Part shown: one piece after another, positions 1-7,401 of the stretch
How positions within the stretch are numbered: the stretch's first letter is position 1
Layout: each line of letters opens with the position of its first letter
Assembly: GCF_000828635.1 (NCBI RefSeq)
Contig: NZ_AP012547.1
Coordinates: 1,860,001-1,924,000 of the forward strand
Direction: 5' to 3'
Length of the DNA: 64,000 nt
From: Sulfuritalea hydrogenivorans sk43H
Lineage (GTDB): Bacteria; Pseudomonadota; Gammaproteobacteria; Burkholderiales; Rhodocyclaceae
Translations under genes and position numbers: made by a program
The notes under the pieces: model-generated
Databases searched by the model: none
Told to the model about the DNA's origin: nothing
The model's input: only the letters and a program-made list of their open reading frames with translations

Positions 1-2283
1 CAGCAGCCACCGCGAAAGAAGTCGATCAACGCGGTACGAGAACGCATTGAGCGTATCGACTTTCTCAAGGGACTGGGAATCCACAACCTGGACCTCGAGA
101 GCGTCGCCATTGAGAAGATTCGCGGCTATGCCAGCGAGCTTTATGGGATTCGTCCGGTCAAGTACCGGGAATTGAAGGACCCGGCTCGAACGCTGCGCCT
201 CGTGTGCTATCTCAAGATGTCCTTGATGGATGCGACGGATGCTGCCATCGCGCTCGGCGGCCGCATCACAGCCAAGATCCACCGTACCGCGCTCGAAAAG
301 GCTAGGCTCGCCGAAGCCGAAAGCGCGATTTCCCAAGCGGACGCTTTCGAGCAGATTGTCGAGCGCGCGAACAACAAGTCCGTTACGGACAGCGAGGTCC
401 GCGCCTATGTCCTTGCGCTGGCCGAGACCCTGAAACCACGGCAGTTCCATACACGTGCGGAGGCCGCCCGCTGGATCCTCTCCGAGCCGAACGACCAGGT
501 CCGCTCCTTGTTGCACGCCATGCAGAAGCTCGAGATTCAGGCCGAACCGCAGGACCCCGGTAAGGAGCGCGTCGATTATCTGCAGACGCTCTACGCGGGC
601 AAGATCACTGCCCTTCCGACGGAGCACCAAGTGCATATCCCGACGCCATGGAAAACCATCATTGAGGGCGAGGATCGGGAGCGCGCCCTGCGCGGGCTGG
701 AAGCGGCGACGCTCATCGGGTTGCGTAAATCGCTGCGTAGCGGCGCCGTTTATGTCGATCACAGCGAAAAATTCCGCGGGCGCCACCGCCTGATGATCGA
801 TACCGTCCAGTGGGAACGGGAGAAAACCAAGCGCTATACACAGCTAGGTCTGCCCATGCGTCCGGATGATCTTCTCGACGTCCTCCTGGCGGAACTAGAC
901 ACCAAGCTTAAGGAGGTCGATACGGCGGTCCAGGCCGGCGCGTTGCAGATCAAAGGCGGCAACCTGCATTACCCGCGCGACAAGGCGGTCGAGAAAAGCG
1001 ATGACGTCGTGCGCCACCGCGACGCCTTGTTCGAACGCATCGGCGTCATCCAGCTGCCGGACTTGATTCTGGAAATGGACAGCCGGGTCCGCTTCAGCAA
1101 GATCATTCTCGGACGGCTGGCCAAGACGCCAACGGAACTCCTTCAGGTCTACGCTGGCATGTTGGCCCATGGCACCTCACTAGACGCCAGTACCGTCTGC
1201 CTCATGGTGCCGCAACTGACGCCGAACCAGATCATTGCCGGCATGAAGCACTTTGAGGATCGGGATACCGTCCGTGCCGCCAACGACGCCGTGGTCGGCT
1301 TCCACCGGCGGCTCCCCATCGCGTCTCACTGGGGCGACGGTACGCTGGCCTCGGCGGACATGATGAGCCTGGACGTTTCCCGCAAGATCTGGCTGGCGCG
1401 TTTGGATCCCAAGCGCGGGATTCCCTCGGTCGGGACCTACACTCTCATGTCCGACTTCTGGAGCGTGATCTACGACCAGCCTATCATCCTGAATGAGCGG
1501 CAGGCCGGGGTCGCCATCGAGGGCGCCATCCGGCAACGGGAAGTTGAACTTGACCGGCTGGCCGTCGATACCCACGGCTACACCGAGTTTGCGATGGCCA
1601 TCGCCAAGCTGCTCGGGTTTGCCTTGTGCCCGCGACTGAAGCGAATCACGGAGCGCCGCTTCTACGTGCCCAGCAACATGAAGAATGCGCCAGAAGGCCT
1701 TCGGGACATCATCATCCCGAGCATTTCCTTGCGGCGGATCCGCGAGGAATGGGATCAACTGGTGCGGCTCGCCTCTTCAATCGAAACCGGGCATTCCACC
1801 GCCACGGTGGCCCTGGCCCGCTACGGCTCGGCTTCCTCCGACAGCCCCATCTACCGGGCCGGCGTCCATCTGGGCCGCCTCATCCGCAGTATCTATCTGT
1901 GCGACTACTTCCTCAGCGAAGACCTGCGCCGTACGGTGAATCGAATTCTGGTGCACGGGGAAGCGGTACATACGCTTCAGCGCGCCATCAATGCCGGGTC
2001 GTTCTCGAAGCCGCGCGGGCAACGCGAGGAAGAACTCTACGCCGTCTCGGGTTCGTTGACCCTGCTCACCAACCTCTGCTTGGCCTGGACGGCTGCGCAT
2101 ATGCAAGAAGAGGTGTTCGGCGATAACAGCCATGCTTCAATGTTCGAAGATCTGGACTGGCTTCAGCATGTCAGTCCGACCCACTACGGCAATATCAACT
2201 TCCGGGGGACGTTCAGCTTTCTCATCAGCAAGTATCAGGAGTGGCTGATTTCCGAACCTATCCGTGCAAGCTCGCGAAAATAG
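1..2283 (+). CDS. tnpA: Tn3-family transposase TnpA (5' end outside window)
   Basis: DDE transposase of the Tn3 family, which catalyses replicative transposition. The frame is open from base 1 with no start in view, so the N-terminus lies beyond the edge; about 760 residues are present against roughly 970-1000 for the family. Visible DDE-domain features are the SADMMS segment (first Asp), the VDTHGYT segment (second Asp) and the C-terminal HYGNINFRGTFSF block, which matches the family's conserved H-x-N-x-x-G ending. No resolvase gene or recognisable 38-bp Tn3 inverted repeat is seen between the stop and the following kinase remnant, so the right end of the element is either diverged or lost. 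Family assignment is firm; activity is unknown. Confidence 0.93.
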   Translation, partial: QQPPRKKSINAVRERIERIDFLKGLGIHNLDLESVAIEKIRGYASELYGIRPVKYRELKDPARTLRLVCYLKMSLMDATDAAIALGGRITAKIHRTALEKARLAEAESAISQADAFEQIVERANNKSVTDSEVRAYVLALAETLKPRQFHTRAEAARWILSEPNDQVRSLLHAMQKLEIQAEPQDPGKERVDYLQTLYAGKITALPTEHQVHIPTPWKTIIEGEDRERALRGLEAATLIGLRKSLRSGAVYVDHSEKFRGRHRLMIDTVQWEREKTKRYTQLGLPMRPDDLLDVLLAELDTKLKEVDTAVQAGALQIKGGNLHYPRDKAVEKSDDVVRHRDALFERIGVIQLPDLILEMDSRVRFSKIILGRLAKTPTELLQVYAGMLAHGTSLDASTVCLMVPQLTPNQIIAGMKHFEDRDTVRAANDAVVGFHRRLPIASHWGDGTLASADMMSLDVSRKIWLARLDPKRGIPSVGTYTLMSDFWSVIYDQPIILNERQAGVAIEGAIRQREVELDRLAVDTHGYTEFAMAIAKLLGFALCPRLKRITERRFYVPSNMKNAPEGLRDIIIPSISLRRIREEWDQLVRLASSIETGHSTATVALARYGSASSDSPIYRAGVHLGRLIRSIYLCDYFLSEDLRRTVNRILVHGEAVHTLQRAINAGSFSKPRGQREEELYAVSGSLTLLTNLCLAWTAAHMQEEVFGDNSHASMFEDLDWLQHVSPTHYGNINFRGTFSFLISKYQEWLISEPIRASSRK

Positions 2284-2380
2284 GGCATATTGGCAAGGCA
2301 TGCTGCGGATTCCGGTCACGTTGACAACGGGTGTCGGTGCTCGTTGACCAGTAGCTACGTTTGTTGCTGGTTATGGCTGT

Positions 2381-2990
2381 TTACTGGCTTGTGGCCGCAG
2401 CCCCTTCCGTGTCTCGGTTTGTTAAGGGTTGTGGGATGCCTGCCATCAGCGTGATGTCAACTGCCGGAATCCAGAGCACGACCGTGGTCCCGGCGCCAAT
2501 GGTGCTGTCTACTGTAAAGCCGCCGCCGTGAAGCTCGACGATCTCCTTAACGATGGTCATTCCCAGGCCGGTGCCAGGAATGTTGCCGGATGTGTCGGCT
2601 CGGTAGAAGCGCTCGCTGACGCGGGCGATCTGATCCGGCTGCATGCCGATGCCATGATCGGCCACGGCGATTTCGACAAAGGTCTTGCCATCCATTTCCC
2701 TCGCGCCGCAGCACAGATCGATGGCGCCGCCAGCCGGCGAATGCTTCACCGCGTTGCTCAGCACATTGGCCAGCACCTGACGCAGCTTTGCCGCATCCGC
2801 CCGTGCCGCCAGCAGGCCATCCGGGACGTGCGCGACCAGCGGTCAGCGTACCGGGTCGATGTTTATCGCCGCGACCATCTCGGTGACGAGTGACACAAGC
2901 GGCACCGCCTCGATCCTGAAATCCACGTCGCGGCGCGCCTCGATGCGCGCGAGGTCGGGCAGTTCGTTGACGATGTCGGCCAGCCATTCA
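2381..2990 (-). pseudogene. Sensor histidine kinase 3' remnant with in-frame stop
   Basis: C-terminal dimerisation and HATPase remnant, closely similar to the three intact kinases at 7402-15571. The conserved series continues from a WLADIVNELPDLARIEARR-like stretch near 2990 down to the GTGLGMTIVKEIVELHGGG G-box and a stop at 2381. At 2843-2845 a TGA replaces the Trp codon found in all three paralogues (INIDPVR-stop-PLVAHVP here, MNIDPARWPLVAH in the 7402 gene). The H-box, PAS and sensory regions are missing upstream, where an unrelated HTH gene begins. An ATG at 2776 opens the last 131 residues, but that would be a HATPase fragment only. It is best read as a decayed extra copy left beside the transposon. 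Confidence 0.85.
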
Positions 2991-3029
2991 AGGTCATCAA
3001 CGCGCGCCCGGATCGGCGATCCTTGATCC

Positions 3030-3248
3030 TTACTTCAACGCATCCGCCAGATCCTTGTCCGCCACCTTCCCTGACTGATGAAGCCAGAGCAGGATGGACA
3101 AAGGCTTCGGAATATTCCGACCCGCCTCGTAGCGAGAACCACCCGATTGGGTGACGCCGTATCGTGTCCAGAACTCGCTTTGATTGATGCTTTCTTTCTT
3201 GCGGACGTCGGCAATTCCGCTGAAGTCCAGTTTCTTTTTGCGGGCCAT
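3030..3248 (-). CDS. Small helix-turn-helix (XRE-like) regulator
   Basis: Seventy-two residues with a lysine-rich N-terminus and an XRE-like helix-turn-helix: NQSEFWTRYGVTQSGGSRYEAG is the helix pair, with the S-x-Y-E-x-G signature of phage-repressor-type domains. A GAGGAG ribosome-binding site lies just upstream of the ATG. No partner toxin gene is adjacent; downstream is the dead kinase remnant. The function is probably DNA binding, with an unknown target. An 11-base C run (on the coding strand) lies about 30 bases before the start. Confidence 0.7.
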   Translation of the reverse strand: MARKKKLDFSGIADVRKKESINQSEFWTRYGVTQSGGSRYEAGRNIPKPLSILLWLHQSGKVADKDLADALK

Positions 3249-3278
3249 CGTGTATCTCCTCTAGAGGTTAAATTGACA

Positions 3279-3289
3279 GGGGGGGGGGG
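3279..3289. repeat. Eleven-base G homopolymer
   Basis: A run of 11 consecutive G on the plus strand (C on the coding strand of the neighbouring HTH gene), placed between that gene's ribosome-binding site and whatever promoter drives it. Such tracts are prone to slipped-strand length change. It may also be a sequencing-length uncertainty. Confidence 0.85.
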
Positions 3290-3404
3290 AATACCAAAGC
3301 ATTCGAAAGAATCATCGTGGAACTCGCAAGCGCCGAAAAACCGGCGAGGAAATGCGGGGCCGGTACATGCGCCTCGGATTACCGGGTCGGTCATGGAACA
3401 TTGC

Positions 3405-3872
3405 CTACACCTGCCCGTTCCGGGCGGCCTGCGCGACGAGCGCGACGGTAATCCACACCGTCACTCCGCCGCCGAATGACGCGGGCTCGATCTGAACCAG
3501 CGCCACCCGGTCGGCGCGCGTGAACGTCATGTTGCTGACCCGCGAATGGATGGTCAGGGTGCGGATCCAGCCAAACTTCGCCATGTCCTTGGCAAAGTGG
3601 TTGAAGACCTCCGTCGGGGGCATGTCCACCCGGATCACGACGCGCCCGAGCCAGCGATCCTGGCTGCCCATGACCAGCGACTGCTCGGCGTCGAGCCTGG
3701 CGCCGGCGGGTATCGGGATATCCGTAATCGGCAGTTGTTTGGAAGGTTCCGCCGCCGTTTTCAACTCGGGGCCTGCCGCGCCGCCCGGCAATTGGCCCGA
3801 AGCGCAACCGCCCAACGCCATTGCAACACCGAGCGCGAGGCAGGCGACGGCGGAAGAACCACAACGAGTCAA
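3405..3872 (-). CDS. Putative lipoprotein, last gene of a signalling operon
   Basis: About 155 residues beginning with a lipoprotein signal peptide: a hydrophobic stretch ending in the lipobox LGGC near residue 22. The mature part is Pro/Ala-rich and then compact (DRWLGRVVIRVDMPPTEVF, HSRVSNMTFTRADRVALVQIEP), ending in a hydrophobic TVWITVALVAQAA segment. The start is a TTG whose bases overlap the TGA of the receiver gene upstream (TTGA), which implies translational coupling. No family is recognised with certainty. Its place behind a pseudo-kinase and receiver suggests an envelope component of the same pathway. Confidence 0.7.
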   Translation of the reverse strand: MTRCGSSAVACLALGVAMALGGCASGQLPGGAAGPELKTAAEPSKQLPITDIPIPAGARLDAEQSLVMGSQDRWLGRVVIRVDMPPTEVFNHFAKDMAKFGWIRTLTIHSRVSNMTFTRADRVALVQIEPASFGGGVTVWITVALVAQAARNGQV

Positions 3873-4234
3873 TTGACGAGCTCCCGGATGGCGGCTGCCA
3901 GCTGCAAGGGGCTGAATGGCTTGACGAAATAGGCATCCGCCCCAAGATCCATCCCTTTGTCGTAATCCCTTGCCTGGCCATACGCCGTCACCATGATGAC
4001 AATGACGTCGCGCATGGCGTGGGTGCTCTTGATGGTTTCAAGCACCTCGAAACCGGTCATCAAGCCCGGCATCTTCACATCGAGCAGCACTATGCGGGGC
4101 AACTTGTGGCGGATGATGCCCAGAGCCGTCTGGCCATCCTCGGCTTCGAGGACTTCAAAGTCGTCTCCCAAGCTGAGACGTATCATGCGCCTGATTTCCG
4201 GATGGTCGTCCACGACGAGAATCTTGTGACTCAT
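3869..4234 (-). CDS. Stand-alone response regulator receiver
   Basis: Single REC domain of 121 residues with no output domain. The acidic pair is D9/D10, the phosphoacceptor is D52 (VLLDVKMPG) and the conserved Lys is K105 (GADAYFVKPFSP). The ATG at 4234 overlaps the TGA of the PAS pseudo-kinase by four bases (ATGA) and is preceded by a GAGAAAGG ribosome-binding site; longer in-frame extensions upstream are not needed. The same pairing of pseudo-kinase then receiver recurs at 18178-19490. It probably acts as a phosphorelay or protein-interaction module. Confidence 0.9.
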   Translation of the reverse strand: MSHKILVVDDHPEIRRMIRLSLGDDFEVLEAEDGQTALGIIRHKLPRIVLLDVKMPGLMTGFEVLETIKSTHAMRDVIVIMVTAYGQARDYDKGMDLGADAYFVKPFSPLQLAAAIRELVN

Positions 4235-5397
4235 GAGGCCTTTCTCAAGGGAACCGCTTTCCTGAGCTGAGGGCGTCCTTCCTTGCTGTCCGCCATTATT
4301 TCGGCAAGATCGCGGGCATACTGCATGGCCTGGGCGGAAATCGGGCATTCTTCGCAGGACTCCCCGAACGCCTTTGCCGGCGCCCCCACCGGCAACTCGA
4401 AAGTGATCGAGCTGACTTTGCCGTTTTCCCGGCCAAAGCGAAGATTCCCCCCGTTCAGTTCAACCACCCGCTTGCAGAGCGCCAGGGGAAGCTCCACCGC
4501 CTTGACGGATTTCAAGCGGGCCACGCCGGAAAGCGGCAACAGCGCGCTGCTGCTTTTTTCCGGGAGAAGGTCTCCGTAATTGGTAATAGTCAGCAACACG
4601 ACATTCCCGTTTGCCTTGGCGGAAATCAGGATATTCACGCCGCGATCGATTCGTTCGACAAGGTGAGCCAGATACGCGACCAGCGCCTGGGTCAGGAACA
4701 TTTTGCTTCCGTAAATCACCGGCAGACTGTCATCGAGGCCACAAAACCTGACTTGTATCCCGCGCTCGACCAGCAGCGGTTGCGATGCAAGCAGCGCATC
4801 GTCGACCAGCGATGTCACGAGAACCCGCTGATCGTCACGCATCGGAAACCACCTGTGGGTGGCCGCCAGCAAACTAGCCTTCTGCAGCGACCGTTCCAGC
4901 GAGGCGCCCTCGCGCGACATCGCGGCGACGGCGTTTTGCAGCGCCCAATGTCCCTCGCTCCCCTCCGCGCGAATCTCGAACTGCGCCAGCGTGTCGGTAA
5001 CGGACGCAAGAAACCGCTTCACCGGCGCGCCAAACTCGCTGTCCAGCATCTCCGCCAGGTTGCCGACCGCGTTCTGGTACAACCGCTCGGCGGTGATGTT
5101 CTTCATGACCAGAATGAAATTGCTTCCCGCCGGGCTTTGCAGGAGCGTGACCTGCATCCGATCGGCATGCTCGGATCGGCGCGGCAGATCAACCTCGAAG
5201 GTCAGCGGCGGCTTCAGGTAGCCCTGGCGTATCGCCCTGAGCTGGCCTTGAAGCCACTCGCTGGAATAGTTCGCGCCGGCGGATATTTGAAGAATCTCCC
5301 GCGCCACCGGGTTGGCGTAAAGAGTTTCGCCGGTTGCGGATACGATGAGCAGCGCTTCCTGCAGGCTCTCGAACAGCGCCTTCATGTGCGGGTTCAT
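4231..5397 (-). CDS. PAS protein with degenerate histidine-kinase core and C-x2-C-P tail
   Basis: 388 residues: an N-terminal PAS domain (about 5-105, ATGETLYANPVAREIL), a helical region where a DHp would lie but with no H-box His, then a HATPase-like fold (about 200-340) in which the N-box lacks its Asn and the DxGxG motif is not evident, although the end (LCKRVVELNGGNLRF) is kinase-like. It finishes with a conserved tail containing GESCEECPIS followed by a helix. The same tail is present in the protein at 18552-19490. It is therefore probably a pseudo-kinase or adaptor rather than an active kinase. It overlaps the genes on either side by four bases each. Confidence 0.82.
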   Translation of the reverse strand: MNPHMKALFESLQEALLIVSATGETLYANPVAREILQISAGANYSSEWLQGQLRAIRQGYLKPPLTFEVDLPRRSEHADRMQVTLLQSPAGSNFILVMKNITAERLYQNAVGNLAEMLDSEFGAPVKRFLASVTDTLAQFEIRAEGSEGHWALQNAVAAMSREGASLERSLQKASLLAATHRWFPMRDDQRVLVTSLVDDALLASQPLLVERGIQVRFCGLDDSLPVIYGSKMFLTQALVAYLAHLVERIDRGVNILISAKANGNVVLLTITNYGDLLPEKSSSALLPLSGVARLKSVKAVELPLALCKRVVELNGGNLRFGRENGKVSSITFELPVGAPAKAFGESCEECPISAQAMQYARDLAEIMADSKEGRPQLRKAVPLRKAS

Positions 5398-5762
5398 TTG
5401 ACGAAATACACCTTGCCGTCACGAACAATCGCCCGCGTTGCCGCGTTCCGGAACTTCGCCCCGGAGAACCTGGCTGACGACCCCGGAGCGATGGTCCCAA
5501 CGCCATCATGACCAGGTAGCGCGATATTTCCGGCATCGGTCGCTTCGACGTGCCGCAAGCCGCCCGCCGTGGCCGCCGCGATGTCGCGCGCGCCGGAATT
5601 TCCGGAACCCTGTGCGTCATGCGCACAGTCGACCGCGACGCAGACCGCGGTAGCCGCAAGGATGACGATCAGGTTCAGGGCGATTTGGTTTCTCCTCGTT
5701 TCAAGGCCGGCGATTGTCTTTCCCGGCAGCGCATTGTCATTCCGGTGCAAACCTCGAACCAC
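5394..5762 (-). CDS. Small single-pass membrane or secreted protein (start uncertain)
   Basis: First gene of the 5762-3405 operon; its TGA overlaps the ATG of the pseudo-kinase gene (ATGA). The reliable part is a basic stretch (ETRRNQ) followed by a hydrophobic segment LNLIVILAATAVCVAV and a Gly/Ala-rich soluble region ending VRDGKVYFVK. No good ATG exists close to the membrane segment; GTG at 5762 or TTG at 5750 are the nearest possibilities, so the N-terminus is a guess. No family recognised. Topology and position suggest a periplasmic-facing partner for the downstream signalling proteins. Confidence 0.5.
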   Translation of the reverse strand: MVRGLHRNDNALPGKTIAGLETRRNQIALNLIVILAATAVCVAVDCAHDAQGSGNSGARDIAAATAGGLRHVEATDAGNIALPGHDGVGTIAPGSSARFSGAKFRNAATRAIVRDGKVYFVK

Positions 5763-5965
5763 CGAACACTCACGGTGGCGTTGTACCAGCCATGGGCCGC
5801 CAAAAATCCTGCCGATCAATATTAGCAAGCTAGGAAGCCTGCATGTATTAAGAACCATTAAGGCCTCTCGACAAGTCGCGAGCAGCTGAATATGTGAAGC
5901 CGGGAAACGCACATGTAAAATGCCCGTGGAAAGTCTCAAACCCAACATTCCCGCGGGGCGCCAAA

Positions 5966-6661
5966 ATGACAATTGACAAGTATCGGGTGGCGATCCTCGA
6001 AGATGATGCGGATTTCCGCAAATTTCTTCGCCACCTCCTCATACATGACTACGACCTGGTGATGGCCCGCAACGGGGAGGAGTTGCAACGTTCGGTAGAC
6101 GCCAGCGAAGTCGATGTCGTCCTGCTGGATATCGGTCTTCCGGAGGAAGACGGCTTGTCGATCGCGCTGCGGATTCGTTCCACATCCGGCGTTCCCCTGA
6201 TTTTTCTGTCCGGGCATTCGTCGGAAGAAATGATCGTCACGGGGCTGACGCTGGGTGCCGACGACTACATCACCAAGCCATGTCAATCAAAGGTTCTGAA
6301 GGCTCGCATAGAAAACGCCCTGGCGCGGGGAAGGAAAAAGCCGGCGGCGACACGACAGCGAATTGAATTCAACGGGGCCATCTTCGAAATCGGCAAGGAA
6401 TATCTGACCAATGCCGAAGGGCGCCGCGTCAGGCTGACGGAAAAGGAATCGCAGATTTTGTCCATGCTGGCGCGAGCGACGAACCTGACACAGTCGCGCG
6501 ACGCCATATGCAAACACCTCTATGGCCGGGAATGGGATTCCGAGAGCCGGGTGCTGGAAGTGCATATTTGCAATCTGCGCGGAAAGCTGGAGAAAATCGG
6601 CTGCGGAAGAAAATCCATCGTCCCCGTCCGGGGAGTCGGGTATCGACTGGATTTGACGTGA
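5966..6661 (+). CDS. OmpR/PhoB-type response regulator
   Basis: 231 residues with an N-terminal receiver (acidic pair in LEDDADF, phosphoacceptor D55 in VVLLDIGLPEEDG, Lys K104 in DDYITKPC) and a C-terminal winged-helix DNA-binding domain (about 125-230, RLTEKESQILSMLAR and VLEVHICNLRGKLE). An ATG at 5966 just before the conserved receiver start is preferred over an upstream in-frame ATG at 5894. It is divergent from the 5762-3405 operon, with about 200 bases of shared upstream DNA, and is the obvious candidate regulator of that operon. No kinase is encoded next to it. Confidence 0.92.
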   Translation: MTIDKYRVAILEDDADFRKFLRHLLIHDYDLVMARNGEELQRSVDASEVDVVLLDIGLPEEDGLSIALRIRSTSGVPLIFLSGHSSEEMIVTGLTLGADDYITKPCQSKVLKARIENALARGRKKPAATRQRIEFNGAIFEIGKEYLTNAEGRRVRLTEKESQILSMLARATNLTQSRDAICKHLYGREWDSESRVLEVHICNLRGKLEKIGCGRKSIVPVRGVGYRLDLT

Positions 6662-6750
6662 TGAATAATTCTGGCTATTCGCGGATTGTGAAAAGCTCGG
6701 CCTTGCTGCCAGAGTGATGATAAGAATGGGAAGGGATTGGATACCCCACG

Positions 6751-6893
6751 TCGCTGCTCACGCTGCTCGCCGAAGGCTTCAGCATCGAGGAAATCGGCCC
6801 GGCCACCATCCGTAAGCACCGTTCAAGAAACTCGGTGCCAGCAACACGGCGAAACTGGCCCTGATCGCCCTGGCGGCACGGCGCTTGCGATGA
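6751..6893 (+). pseudogene. LuxR/GerE-type HTH remnant
   Basis: A decayed C-terminal DNA-binding domain. In one frame the sequence reads LAEGFSIEEIG then ATIRKHR; after a frame change near 6819 it reads FKKLGASNTAKLALIALAARRLR and a stop. These match the end of LuxR-family response regulators (scaffold helix, recognition helix, RKLGA block), but the segment between IEEIG and ATIRKH is missing and the rest of the protein is gone. It cannot make a working protein. Confidence 0.7.
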
Positions 6894-7055
6894 AGGCTGC
6901 GCGGCAGGCGTGGGCGGTCCGTTCAGGAATGGACATATCTTGCTTGCGCCACAACCCTGTCCATTTTATGTTGTCTGCTCAAATTGCTTTTCCAGCGCAA
7001 AAACGTCATGCTGGACATAATGGATTGAGTTCTCTTCAACGGAGGAGGGTTAGTC

Positions 7056-7385
7056 ATGACAAATCCAATTTCGCCACGGTTGCGGCCAATCGCTCAGGTC
7101 GAATCCTTTGTTTGTCCGGATGATTCCTCCACCGAGCAGATCGCTTTTGTGGTCGATAAGTTGAAGGAAATGCTGGTCAAGATTGGCGGCGAAAGTCGCA
7201 CGGACCCATTGAACGACATCGCGCTACGCCAGTTGTATCGTCTGGAATGGATTTTATGCCGTCGAGACTGGCACGGATGTTCCAATGCGACTGAAATGCG
7301 GGTCCGATGCGCGTCGATGCAGGGGTGCTGCCTGCGTAATGGCAATGCCGCCGAACGCACAAGATCAAAGTCGCTGCAACGCTGA
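7056..7385 (+). CDS. Hypothetical protein
   Basis: 109-residue open frame with a strong GGAGGAGG ribosome-binding site upstream of its ATG. The N-terminal two thirds (VESFVCPDDSSTEQIAFVVD, LYRLEWILCRRDW) look like a genuine mixed alpha-helical protein; the Cys-rich, low-complexity last third (RVRCASMQGCCLRNG) looks like read-through into non-native sequence. It converges on the end of the sensor kinase at 7402. No family is recognised; it may be a truncated gene. Confidence 0.45.
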   Translation: MTNPISPRLRPIAQVESFVCPDDSSTEQIAFVVDKLKEMLVKIGGESRTDPLNDIALRQLYRLEWILCRRDWHGCSNATEMRVRCASMQGCCLRNGNAAERTRSKSLQR

Positions 7386-7401
7386 AATTCCTTTGCCGCC
7401 G

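Noticed and set aside
2284-2380. Search for the 38-bp right inverted repeat of the Tn3 element
   Set aside because: No sequence resembling a Tn3-family end (GGGG...TAAG type) could be found between the transposase stop and the kinase remnant.
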